Source: Balneolaceae bacterium (lineage in GTDB: Bacteria; Bacteroidota; Rhodothermia; Balneolales; Balneolaceae). Taken from it: a DNA stretch of 32,908 nucleotides. A program made the translations under genes and the position numbers. Position 1 is the first letter of the stretch, and the number at the start of each line of letters is the position of its first letter. Below are positions 9,723-18,280 of the stretch, piece after piece. The notes beneath the pieces were generated by a model. It had not been told where the DNA came from and searched no databases. It worked only from the letters and a program-made list of their open reading frames with translations. The DNA lies in NCBI GenBank assembly GCA_007123785.1, contig SLGL01000146.1, forward strand, positions 1-32,908, in the 5' to 3' direction.

Positions 9723-10487
9723 TTGAAACAGATCATCTACATAATCTTTTTAAGCATTCTTTCGGCAGTGCTACTATCAGCATGCAGCACACCCAGGGAG
9801 TTTACTGCTGTCGAGAAGCTGGAACGGGCTGAACTGGATGTTGAAGAACTAATTTCGATGATTCCAGATTATCGTAATGAGCTTCAGACGATCACTGGAA
9901 GCGGAAGGGCATTGGTCAGTGAACCAGGCGGCAGCGAACGTGTTATGCTTGAGTTCCATTCCAACCGGAACGAAAGCCTCATGACAGTGCGCAATAACGT
10001 TGGCATTGAAGGAGGACAGATTTATGTAGATTCAGACTCCCTTTTGATCTATAACAGGGTAGACAGAACCGCGGAAAAAGTACCACTGCACGAAGGCAGG
10101 CTTAGCAGTGTAGGTTCGATCGCTTCTATCAATATCCTCGATCTGATCAACTATACGATTGAACCCGGGCAAATTGACGAAATTTTTGAAGACCGGAGCT
10201 ATTACTATGCCATTCTGCAAAACCGGACTCAAATAAAAATATCGAAACAAAACGGAACCATTGTGGAAGTGATCCACTCAACCAGTCTGTATGATGCGCC
10301 CTACAGTAAAATTGAATATGAAGGTTATGACAGTATTGAGGGCTTTCATTTACCAAGAAGAATCACCATTTTCAGCAGAGACGAAGCTTCCCGGGCAACA
10401 CTGCTTGTTCAACGGCTCCAGGTAAACACCGAACTCCCGGAACTTGCGATTGTTGTGCCGGATAATATCCCCATACAGCGATTGTGA
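9723..10487 (+). CDS. DUF4292-like outer-membrane-associated lipoprotein (TTG or nearby start)
   Basis: Lipobox LLSAC; DUF4292-like layout (ITGSGRALVSEPGGSERVMLEFHSNRNESLMTVRNNVGIEGGQIYVDSDSLLIYNRVDRTAEKV); sits between the TPR and M23 genes. Confidence 0.7.
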   Translation: MKQIIYIIFLSILSAVLLSACSTPREFTAVEKLERAELDVEELISMIPDYRNELQTITGSGRALVSEPGGSERVMLEFHSNRNESLMTVRNNVGIEGGQIYVDSDSLLIYNRVDRTAEKVPLHEGRLSSVGSIASINILDLINYTIEPGQIDEIFEDRSYYYAILQNRTQIKISKQNGTIVEVIHSTSLYDAPYSKIEYEGYDSIEGFHLPRRITIFSRDEASRATLLVQRLQVNTELPELAIVVPDNIPIQRL

Positions 10488-10488
10488 T

Positions 10489-11745
10489 ATGGCCTTAAGA
10501 TCTTTTCCTGTCCTGTTTATGATGATTCTCTTCTGCCCAATTATGGGTTTTGGGCAGACTTCCTACGATTACCTCCGCGATCAATTAATACAGAGGCAGG
10601 ATAACACCCGCTCACAGATCAGCAACCTGGACAGGCAAATACAAGCGGTCACAGAACGACTCAACGAAGTTTCACGCGAATATGATGAGGTTTTCCGTCA
10701 GTATGAAGAGCTGAACCGTCTCATTGTTCTTCAGCAGGAACGTTTGCGGCAAATGAACCGCGAACAGGGTCAGATCGAAGAAGAGATTCAGCTGATTGAA
10801 GATAACCTGAAAGAACTGGAAGAACAGTTAAACCGTCTAATTGAACAGTACAAAGACACCCTAACCTATATCTATAAACACGGCCGCTCAACCGAACTAG
10901 CCCTGATTTTGACTTCCACCTCTCTGAACCAGCTTATGGTTCGCTCTTTTTACCTTGCAAGATTTAATGACCATCTGCAAAGCCAGGTCGATGAAATCGA
11001 AACCACACAAGAACAGCTGGTTCAATCCAGGCAGGATCTTGAACAAACCCATGACCGAAACCGCGAATCTCTTGCCAACATCCGCAGCGAAACAGAAAGA
11101 CTTGAGCAACAACAGAACCGGCAGGAAGAGATCGTTCAGGCTCTCAGAAGTGACATCAACGGGCTCGAAAATCAGCGCAACCTCCGACAGCAGCAACGCG
11201 ATAACCTTGAAAATACGATGGAAAATCTGATTCGGGAAGAAGAGCGGCTCAGAAGGGCTGAAGCGTCCGGTGCCACTCCGGTGGTACGGGAAAATATGGT
11301 AAGCGAAGACGAACTTGGCGCATTTGAAGAAAGCTTTCGCGAACAACGCGGACAACTTCCCTGGCCGGTTGATAATGGTACAATTACCGAACGATTTGGC
11401 GAACGGATACATCCCGTTTATAACACCCGGACCCAAAACCTCGGTGTGGATATTGCCACCATGCCGGGATCATCCGTACGTGCAGTTAACGATGGGTATG
11501 TATATGGCGTGCAGAACCTTCAGGGATACGGAGAGGTCATTTTTGTGAGCCACGGTGAATACAAAACCGCATACGGAAATATGAGTGATATTTTTGTCAG
11601 GAGAAACCAGGTGCTTCGCAAGGGGGATGTGATTGGACTGTCGGGCGATGAAAACTCCATACGCGGCCCGGTAGTCTTCTTCCTCATCCGGGAAGGCAGC
11701 CAGATGGTTGACCCCGAGAGGTGGCTTCAGAATCCACAGCCTTAA
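10489..11745 (+). CDS. EnvC/NlpD-like murein hydrolase activator (coiled coil + M23 domain)
   Basis: Signal peptide from MALRSFPVLFMMILFCP (internal Met of the ORF track entry), long coiled coil, then LPWPVDNGTITERFGERIHPVYNTRTQNLGVDIATMPGSSVRAVNDGYVYGVQNLQGYGEVIFVSHGEYKTAYGNM. Confidence 0.9.
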   Translation: MALRSFPVLFMMILFCPIMGFGQTSYDYLRDQLIQRQDNTRSQISNLDRQIQAVTERLNEVSREYDEVFRQYEELNRLIVLQQERLRQMNREQGQIEEEIQLIEDNLKELEEQLNRLIEQYKDTLTYIYKHGRSTELALILTSTSLNQLMVRSFYLARFNDHLQSQVDEIETTQEQLVQSRQDLEQTHDRNRESLANIRSETERLEQQQNRQEEIVQALRSDINGLENQRNLRQQQRDNLENTMENLIREEERLRRAEASGATPVVRENMVSEDELGAFEESFREQRGQLPWPVDNGTITERFGERIHPVYNTRTQNLGVDIATMPGSSVRAVNDGYVYGVQNLQGYGEVIFVSHGEYKTAYGNMSDIFVRRNQVLRKGDVIGLSGDENSIRGPVVFFLIREGSQMVDPERWLQNPQP

Positions 11746-11763
11746 AATTCTATGCGTATTATT

Positions 11764-13707
11764 TCAATCAAAATACCGATCCAGAAAACAGGCGAAAGAT
11801 AAACCAGATAATGTGTTGCTGGCGTGAAGTCGCATTTCCGCTGGCTTTTGCCCATTTCCCAAAGCTTGAAGAGATCTGATTATTTTATCAAAATTCAAAT
11901 AACGGGATGCAACGGGGCTTTTCTCAAAATCCTTGATTAAAGCCACTATCTCTTCTTTGTGTTGAATAATACGAAGCGGAAAATCAGCTGCCTGCCTGCC
12001 TCTTCTTTTATTAAGGCGGATTTCATCCGTCAGAATACCTTTCATGGCATTCCTGAGAAAAGCTCTGTCCAGCCCGTCTCTTGTATAGAGCTCATTTGGA
12101 ATGCCAAAACAGTATTTTATCAGTTGAACATCTGCGGTAGGGTCACGTACTTCTAACTGATGCATGGCACCATGCCTGTGCCAGCCTCCGCATACGAGAG
12201 GTTTATTTATATCTATTACATTGGCCCGTTGAATTTCAGGCCTTTTGGGGGCCTTGAAATATTGGAAATCCTCAGATCTCTGAACGATTCGTCTCAATCC
12301 AATTTGATCACAAAATTCCGGATGAATAATGGAATATCCTTTCAAAAGTTTATTTCTTGATACATACAGAAATTCCCTTCGTTTCCATAAAGGCAACAGT
12401 ACCGGGGCCAGGAAATGCTTGGCAAAAAGAAATGGCGAGGAACGACCTCTGCGTTTTTTTTCTGCTTTAAGAGAATCCATTACGGTTCCAATTTTTCCAT
12501 CAAGCAGATCAAAAAAAACTTTATTTGAACCTCCATACCAGGAAATAACAGCGTTCCCTAACTGCCCGGTCAACAGTACACCAAGCCCCATATCCCTGCT
12601 CTGTTGCAAAATGGACAGTATCCAGTTCAAATTTACCCCCCTGTTTGTAGGTATACCGTATTCTTCTGCAAGCCTCAGAATTCCCTGATGAATGGGAACA
12701 TCAGAAGCATCAACACGGATGTGCCGCATATTTGGATATTTTTCGGTTAGCGTGTGCGCAACATCCCATTCATCAATGATTTTATCAGGGACCAATCTAT
12801 TTGCATTGTGCTTTGGCACGGAGGTAAAGGCAGGCAGTTTTACATTTTTTTTGCCGAGTTCATTTGCTGCAAAAGCTGTAATTGTGGTCGAATCCAGCCC
12901 CGCGCTCAGCGTAGTTCCAACGGGCCTTTTTGATCGTAATCGCACCTTCACCGCCCGGCTCATCTGGTCTATAAAACCTTCCGTATAATCCGAATGTGAT
13001 GAGTAATGAATCTGAGGTATGGCATCATACGACCAGTATGTAAAAACGTTTAACATACTACCCGATAGTGTTAATGCATCTCCTGGATGGAGGCTAAACA
13101 CATTTTTCCAGTAGGTTTGATTCCAATTTTCACGGCTCACAAAACCAATGAGCTGGCCTGCAAGATAGGCTTCATTCAGTTGGACATCTACATCATCCAG
13201 ATCAAGAATAGCGTGCAGGTCTGAAGAAAAAACAAAAACAGAATCGTTTTTGTAATAATGCAGAGCAGTGTTACCGAACGGATCTCTTGCGAGAAAAAGT
13301 TACTGCATTTCCGGGTGCCAGGCAGCAAACGCCCAATCACCATAAATATATTCACAGGTATCTTTTCCCCAGCGTAAGTAAGCCAGCTCTACGAGTTTTG
13401 TATCAGGTGTTTTGGGATGATGAGAGGCGGGAATAGCAAATAAATTCAACAATTCATCCCTGTTGTCCAGGCGTGCCGATGCAGTGAACAAAATATTTTT
13501 TTGATTCAAAATACAAGGCGCGTGGTCATATTCTGATTCCGGGGTGATGGATAACCTTGCCTGCCCCATACCCGCATTTTCCTTAGCGATTGTAAATACC
13601 CCGTCTGGTCCCCAAGGGCCAAGCCTTGGCTTCATCTTTTCAAGCTGTTCCTCAACTTCACTTTGCGGCCTGCCATCTAGTCGGATCAAACCAAAAATAG
13701 CACTCAT
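11764..13707 (-). pseudogene. lasso-peptide macrolactam synthetase (asparagine synthetase B-like, 'C protein') with one in-frame TAA
   Basis: N-terminal Ntn-like half MSAIFGLIRLDGRPQ...YIYGDWAFAAWHPEMQ, stop at 13300-13302, then in the same frame LFLARDPFGNTALHYY...and the synthetase half with the PPi-loop-like VGTTLSAGLDSTTITAFA; all codons in one frame, about 647 codons in total. Confidence 0.85.
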
Positions 13708-13747
13708 GAAAAAAGCTTTTGTAATTTATGTGCAGGTGGTTCTTAAT

Positions 13748-14023
13748 CTATCCAAGAACTTTGATCAGGCCTTTTTCTTTGAGATCCGGTAAAAAATTAA
13801 GTACTTCTTCCTGGCATTGTTCTTCAGAGATTTCATAAATATCTAAAAGTTCTTTGCACAGTTCTTCAACCGTTTTTTCCTCTTCTAGAAGGTTCCAGGC
13901 CGATGCGGCTACACGGTTTAATCCGTAATATTTACCAGCATCGGCATCAAACATCACCATTTCATCATCAATAGGAGAAGCAACAACATCCCCGGTTCGT
14001 ATTATTTTACTCTTCAGATTCAT
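13748..14023 (-). CDS. PqqD-like RiPP recognition element (lasso B1)
   Basis: 91 aa, MNLKSKIIRTGDVVASPIDDEMVMFDADAGKYYGLNRVAASAWNLLEEEKTVEELCKELLDIYEISEEQCQEEV...; classic PqqD/B1 pattern. Confidence 0.9.
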   Translation of the reverse strand: MNLKSKIIRTGDVVASPIDDEMVMFDADAGKYYGLNRVAASAWNLLEEEKTVEELCKELLDIYEISEEQCQEEVLNFLPDLKEKGLIKVLG

Positions 14024-14078
14024 CGTAAAAAGAATATTGTTTTATTGAGTTAACAGTAGCTTATCGAAAATGAAGGTA

Positions 14079-14534
14079 TCAGGAAAATGTGGAAACCACA
14101 ACGTACTGATGAGCATTTTCACCACCGAGAATGATTTCAGGTCCAACTTTTAGCCAGGCATGGGCTTTAAGCTCTTTATTCTCTTTTCCTTTCTTGACAC
14201 CAAGAAACACCGTACATCCGATTTTTTTTCTGCGAAGCAACAATTTACCGGTTGCAGCTTGCACAAGGCATTCCGATTTCCAGGGCACGATTTCGCTCAT
14301 CCGCTCGATATAACGCGCCATGGCCCGTACCCAATTCCACTCTTTAGGTAGTTCTTGTTCCATATTCGAATGATTCTGTTCCCCCAGAAAAGGGGCGAGG
14401 TGTTTGAACGGCAGAAAAAGTATCATGAATCTGAAGAAAGCAAGCAGTATAAAAATCTCCATCAAAAGAAGCTTTCCCGAGAGTGGTTTTTGCAGAAAAC
14501 GGTGAATCAGTCTCTTCCTTTTTTTCCTACTCAA
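14079..14534 (-). CDS. lasso leader peptidase (B2, transglutaminase-like core)
   Basis: PWKSECLVQAATGKLLLRRKKIGCTVFLGV...LKAHAWLKVGPEIILGG: Cys and His positions of B2-type proteases; adjacent to B1. Confidence 0.9.
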   Translation of the reverse strand: MSRKKRKRLIHRFLQKPLSGKLLLMEIFILLAFFRFMILFLPFKHLAPFLGEQNHSNMEQELPKEWNWVRAMARYIERMSEIVPWKSECLVQAATGKLLLRRKKIGCTVFLGVKKGKENKELKAHAWLKVGPEIILGGENAHQYVVVSTFS

Positions 14535-14555
14535 AACTAAAATATCAGAATGGTT

Positions 14556-15545
14556 TTATGATTGGTTCCATACATCATGCCGAAATCTTTTTGCAGCTTT
14601 CAGCAGCGGCTTGATACCATCGGGCACCCATAACTTATAAACCGATGTTTTTGAGGCAATCTGAATACAAAATTTCAATTTTTCTTCAGGAGGCCATTGC
14701 AGCCAGTTATCACCATAAAGATAGTGAAGCAAACTGATAACAGCTTTACCCGATGTTATCTTTTCTGTTCTGAACCTGTTGGCGCCCTTTTCCCGGCCCG
14801 ATAAAATGTAGATATTTTTCAAAGCTGCAGGGCCGTCAAAAAAATCAGTTCCGAATTGATCAGCATGGATCCAGCTCTCCGGGTAGTCGGGTGTATCCGG
14901 AAAAATCATTTTCAATTGGGTTTCAGTTAAATCAAGTTCCCGGGCGGTATGGTTAAAAAGTTTCAAAAGCGGATAACCAGACTGAACTACTGGAACATCT
15001 GAGTGAACATCGGTTACAGCCATATCATCGGCATGCAACTGAAAACCATTTAAGGCCAAGGCCGCTGAAATAGTAGACTTTCCCATTCCGCTTGGCCCTA
15101 AAAAAAGATATGAACATCCATCGAGTACAAGAGATGATGCATGCAACACAGTTTTTTTCTGAAGGTACAAAGTAGCAGCCATTGCCGGATTCAGTAAAAC
15201 AAATACAGCCTGATTCCAATCTCTGTTTGTTTGTGAAATGCTGATTTTTGATCCATCAAGATTATATTCAAAAATAGTTTCTCCCCCGGAATGATCTCTA
15301 TATATTAAATGCCATCCCCCCTCTTTTTTTTCCCAAATCCGGGTCATTGATTTAGTTTTCGGATTTTTAACTTTAGGTATGAAGCGATTTTTTTGGATAT
15401 AGAGATCAAAGTGATCTGCTGAAGTTCTATCCTTCTTTAAATCAATTTCACTTGCAACCGACAAACCGTAAAGCAGATAGGTTTTTAATAAATCACTGCC
15501 CACATCTGGATGATGAATAGACTTTGTATTAGATTCTGAATTCAT
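14556..15545 (-). CDS. HPr kinase/phosphorylase-like protein (putative lasso-peptide kinase)
   Basis: P-loop CSYLFLGPSGMGKSTISAALALNGFQLHADDMAVTD; HPrK-like family frequently found in RiPP clusters. Confidence 0.85.
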   Translation of the reverse strand: MNSESNTKSIHHPDVGSDLLKTYLLYGLSVASEIDLKKDRTSADHFDLYIQKNRFIPKVKNPKTKSMTRIWEKKEGGWHLIYRDHSGGETIFEYNLDGSKISISQTNRDWNQAVFVLLNPAMAATLYLQKKTVLHASSLVLDGCSYLFLGPSGMGKSTISAALALNGFQLHADDMAVTDVHSDVPVVQSGYPLLKLFNHTARELDLTETQLKMIFPDTPDYPESWIHADQFGTDFFDGPAALKNIYILSGREKGANRFRTEKITSGKAVISLLHYLYGDNWLQWPPEEKLKFCIQIASKTSVYKLWVPDGIKPLLKAAKRFRHDVWNQS

Positions 15546-15553
15546 AAAAACTT

Positions 15554-16495
15554 TTATGGGACAATCATTTGATTAAATTGTGCATCATACTCTAAAAAGA
15601 CACTTCTTATTTTCTCTTCAGAATGCCCTGACTGTAAACAGCTATTTTTCCACCTTTTTCTCATTTTCTTTATGAGTGATAGTTCCGAATTTTCAGCAAG
15701 CTTCAGAAGCCATTTGCCGCCTGTTTTCAGTTCCTGAACGGACTCAAAGCAAAGTGTTTCAAAGATCTTTACCAAAGCAAGGTAATCTTTCAATGGAGTT
15801 TCGGGATAAAGTGAATAAAAATGCTGAAACCGGAGCTTTTTACGCTCTTTCTGAACCTGCTCTTTGAAAACAATACTTGCCTGTTTTTTATGCCGGCGAC
15901 GCTGGAGCAGAATCATAGGAACATTACCAATTCGGCACTGACTTGATACCCGAATTGGCCACTCATAATCATCAAACATAATATTTTCGTCAAGTGGGAA
16001 TTTTTTTGCAAGTTCAGCTTTCATCATCATAACAGAATTGATTACAACGACCCGAAACAACATTTCTATCCGGATAGAATGATGGTGGACGGGACACCAC
16101 ACCGAATTATTTTTCGCACCTATATTTTTGTACCAGCTGCCACATAAATCCAAATCAGCAGCTTTCATATATCTTAATTGCTCTTCAAGTCTTTTAGAAG
16201 AGTATATATCATCCGAATCAGTTCTGGCAATATATGTTCCCCGTGCATGTTGCATGCCTTCATGAAATGCTTCCGAGTTACTGGCTCCATTCAAAAAAAC
16301 CGGCCGTATTCGGGAGTCACTATTCGCATACTCCTGAACAATTTGGGGAGAACTGTCGGTTGAACCACTTTCAACGATGATAAATTCAAAATCACCGAAG
16401 GTTTGTTTGAGCACAGATTCAATCGCCAAAGGCAGGTATTTTTCATAATTATAACTTGTCATGATTACTGACAAGTACGGAGCAGTATTCTTCAT
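15554..16495 (-). CDS. family 2 glycosyltransferase
   Basis: YLSVIMTSYNYEKYLPLAIESVLKQTFGDFEFIIVESGSTDSSPQIV...RTDSDDIYSSKRLEEQL. Confidence 0.9.
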   Translation of the reverse strand: MKNTAPYLSVIMTSYNYEKYLPLAIESVLKQTFGDFEFIIVESGSTDSSPQIVQEYANSDSRIRPVFLNGASNSEAFHEGMQHARGTYIARTDSDDIYSSKRLEEQLRYMKAADLDLCGSWYKNIGAKNNSVWCPVHHHSIRIEMLFRVVVINSVMMMKAELAKKFPLDENIMFDDYEWPIRVSSQCRIGNVPMILLQRRRHKKQASIVFKEQVQKERKKLRFQHFYSLYPETPLKDYLALVKIFETLCFESVQELKTGGKWLLKLAENSELSLIKKMRKRWKNSCLQSGHSEEKIRSVFLEYDAQFNQMIVP

Positions 16496-16498
16496 AAA

Positions 16499-17110
16499 CT
16501 ACGCATGAATTCCAAGTATTTGATCAACAGTGACATAACCGAACTTCTCCGCAAGTCTTTGAAACGTATAGCCATCGGCGAGATAACCACTCTTCTGATC
16601 CCAGCCCCCGATTTTAAAAAGTGCTCGTTTTTTTACCATAACCTGCAGGGAGTCTATATTCTTTACACGAACAGGGATGCCAGAAAGCACCTTGGGAGGG
16701 TTACCAAGATGTTTGGGGAGCGGTCCCAAATGCAGAATTTTGCAAACTGCAAATCCCGTTTCTATTTTTGTATCCGAGAGGGGAGCTAACATTTTTTCGA
16801 GAAAATGAGGGTAGATCAAATTATCATCATCTAAAAATACAATGAAATTGCCATTTGTATACTGAAGGGAAAACTGTCTCGGTGTATTCCCGAAATCGTT
16901 TGAATGTTCTGGCAAATGAATATATCGTAATTTGGATGAATTTCTCTCCTGTATATATTTTTCAAGAGCCGGATTGGGACCATCAGAACAAATAATGTGT
17001 TCCCAGTAAGAATGGGTTTGATATTCAACAGACCGGATGCAGCGTTCCAATATTTCCAAAGGCCTGTTCCAGGTTGGAGTGATCACTGAAACAAGGTTGT
17101 TTTCCATCAA
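16499..17110 (-). CDS. family 2 glycosyltransferase (short)
   Basis: LVSVITPTWNRPLEILERCIRSVEYQTHSYWEHIICSDGPNP...FIVFLDDDNLIYPHFLEKML. Confidence 0.9.
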   Translation of the reverse strand: MMENNLVSVITPTWNRPLEILERCIRSVEYQTHSYWEHIICSDGPNPALEKYIQERNSSKLRYIHLPEHSNDFGNTPRQFSLQYTNGNFIVFLDDDNLIYPHFLEKMLAPLSDTKIETGFAVCKILHLGPLPKHLGNPPKVLSGIPVRVKNIDSLQVMVKKRALFKIGGWDQKSGYLADGYTFQRLAEKFGYVTVDQILGIHA

Positions 17111-17253
17111 AGGATAGTCATTGAATTAATAATTATTCGTTTAATCACGATTACTTTCAAGCCAAAAAACTACAGAATTTGAGCACCTATGTATATCCAA
17201 AAACATTTGTCTATAATAAACTTATGTTATTTTCGATACTTAATTCAAATCAT

Positions 17254-17283
17254 AAAAAAAGCCGTATTATAATAATACGGCTT
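17254..17283 (-). terminator. rho-independent terminator / attenuator between precursor and tailoring genes
   Basis: Perfect 11-bp stem AAGCCGTATTA (17259-17269) / TAATACGGCTT (17273-17283), 3-nt loop, followed on the minus strand by a run of 7 U (A7 at 17254-17260). Confidence 0.85.
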
Positions 17284-17310
17284 AATTTACAGAGTTTGAG
17301 TGATATGGAT

Positions 17311-17424
17311 TTAGGAGTAACCTTCTCCGTCACTTCCTTCTCCCTCACCCATTCTTGTTTCTGAATAATCTTCTTCAACAATCTTGGGTGTTACCCATTC
17401 ATTTTTTTCTTCGAATCGATCCAT
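17311..17424 (-). CDS. putative lasso-peptide precursor, 37 aa
   Basis: MDRFEEKNEWVTPKIVEEDYSETRMGEGEGSDGEGYS; leader WVTPKIVEEDYSET resembles the YxxPxLxxxGxxxxxT B1-recognition pattern with Thr at -2; acidic Gly-rich core with Asp at core position 8; first gene of the same-strand lasso enzyme array. Track ORF 17311-17496 is an N-terminally extended reading. Confidence 0.8.
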   Translation of the reverse strand: MDRFEEKNEWVTPKIVEEDYSETRMGEGEGSDGEGYS

Positions 17425-17543
17425 AGTTCTGATATTTAATTCATGGTTAGTGCTAATTAGCATAATGAAGTAAAGGAATAATAATTTAAAAGGCAACCTT
17501 AGATTAAACGTTTATAACTTAACTCACTGATAACATTTTGGAT

Positions 17544-18182
17544 TCAGATCAATGAATTTAAAGCGTTTCTGATAGCCTCACCACCTGAAAGCAGATCAAA
17601 CTCAAGCCCCGATGTTTCCGGCATCTCATAAATTTCTGCCAGTACTGCGGCTACATCAGCGCGCGGTATTTCACCACGGTCGAGATTTATTGCGGCTTTC
17701 ACCTTTCCTGTTCCCGGTTCGTTGGTCAGTCTCCCAGGTTTTACGATGGTATAATCAAGGCCGCTGTTCCGCAAGGCATCATCCGCTTCAGCTTTCGCTT
17801 TTTGATAGACCTGAAACACCTCATTACCCCGTGGCGTGTCCAGCCCCATCGCACTGATCATCACAAAACGGGAGATGCCATTTTTTTTCGCTGCATCGAT
17901 CAGTTTAATGGCACCATCACGGTCAACTGTCCACTTTCGGTCGGCCCCGCTTCCGGGACCGGCGCCCGCAGCAAAGAGCACGGCATCTGCATTACCAACC
18001 GCATCGGACAGATCATCAATCTGTTCAATGTCTGCAATGACCGGTTCAACTCCGGCTTTTTTCAGTTCTGCAACCTGTTCCTGTTTACGGACCAAACCTC
18101 TGACTTGGTGCCTGTTTTGAATCAAAAGCGGGTGGAGCAGACGGGCAATCTGCCCGGATGCTCCAACAATCGTAATTTTCAT
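17544..18182 (-). CDS. NAD(P)-binding atypical SDR (NAD(P)H-binding / YwnB-like)
   Basis: MKITIVGASGQIARLLHPLLIQNRHQVRGLVRKQEQ...DAVLFAAGAG...YTIVKPGRLTNEPGTGKV. Confidence 0.9.
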   Translation of the reverse strand: MKITIVGASGQIARLLHPLLIQNRHQVRGLVRKQEQVAELKKAGVEPVIADIEQIDDLSDAVGNADAVLFAAGAGPGSGADRKWTVDRDGAIKLIDAAKKNGISRFVMISAMGLDTPRGNEVFQVYQKAKAEADDALRNSGLDYTIVKPGRLTNEPGTGKVKAAINLDRGEIPRADVAAVLAEIYEMPETSGLEFDLLSGGEAIRNALNSLI

Positions 18183-18280
18183 TGTTCAGAAAGTTAATTT
18201 CATTAACAGTTTTTTAGCATTATTGCAATAATGCAGTAAATGGATCACCTAAACTTTTCCTGGCTGATACTCCGGAAAAA

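Noticed and set aside
11764-13707. Ordinary asparagine synthetase (asnB)
   Set aside because: Cys2 is replaced by Ser and the gene sits directly with B1, B2, kinase and a precursor-like peptide, which fits a lasso cyclase better.
17179-17364. 61-aa plus-strand ORF as an alternative precursor
   Set aside because: Spans the terminator hairpin and is antisense to the better-supported lasso precursor; no leader-like motif.
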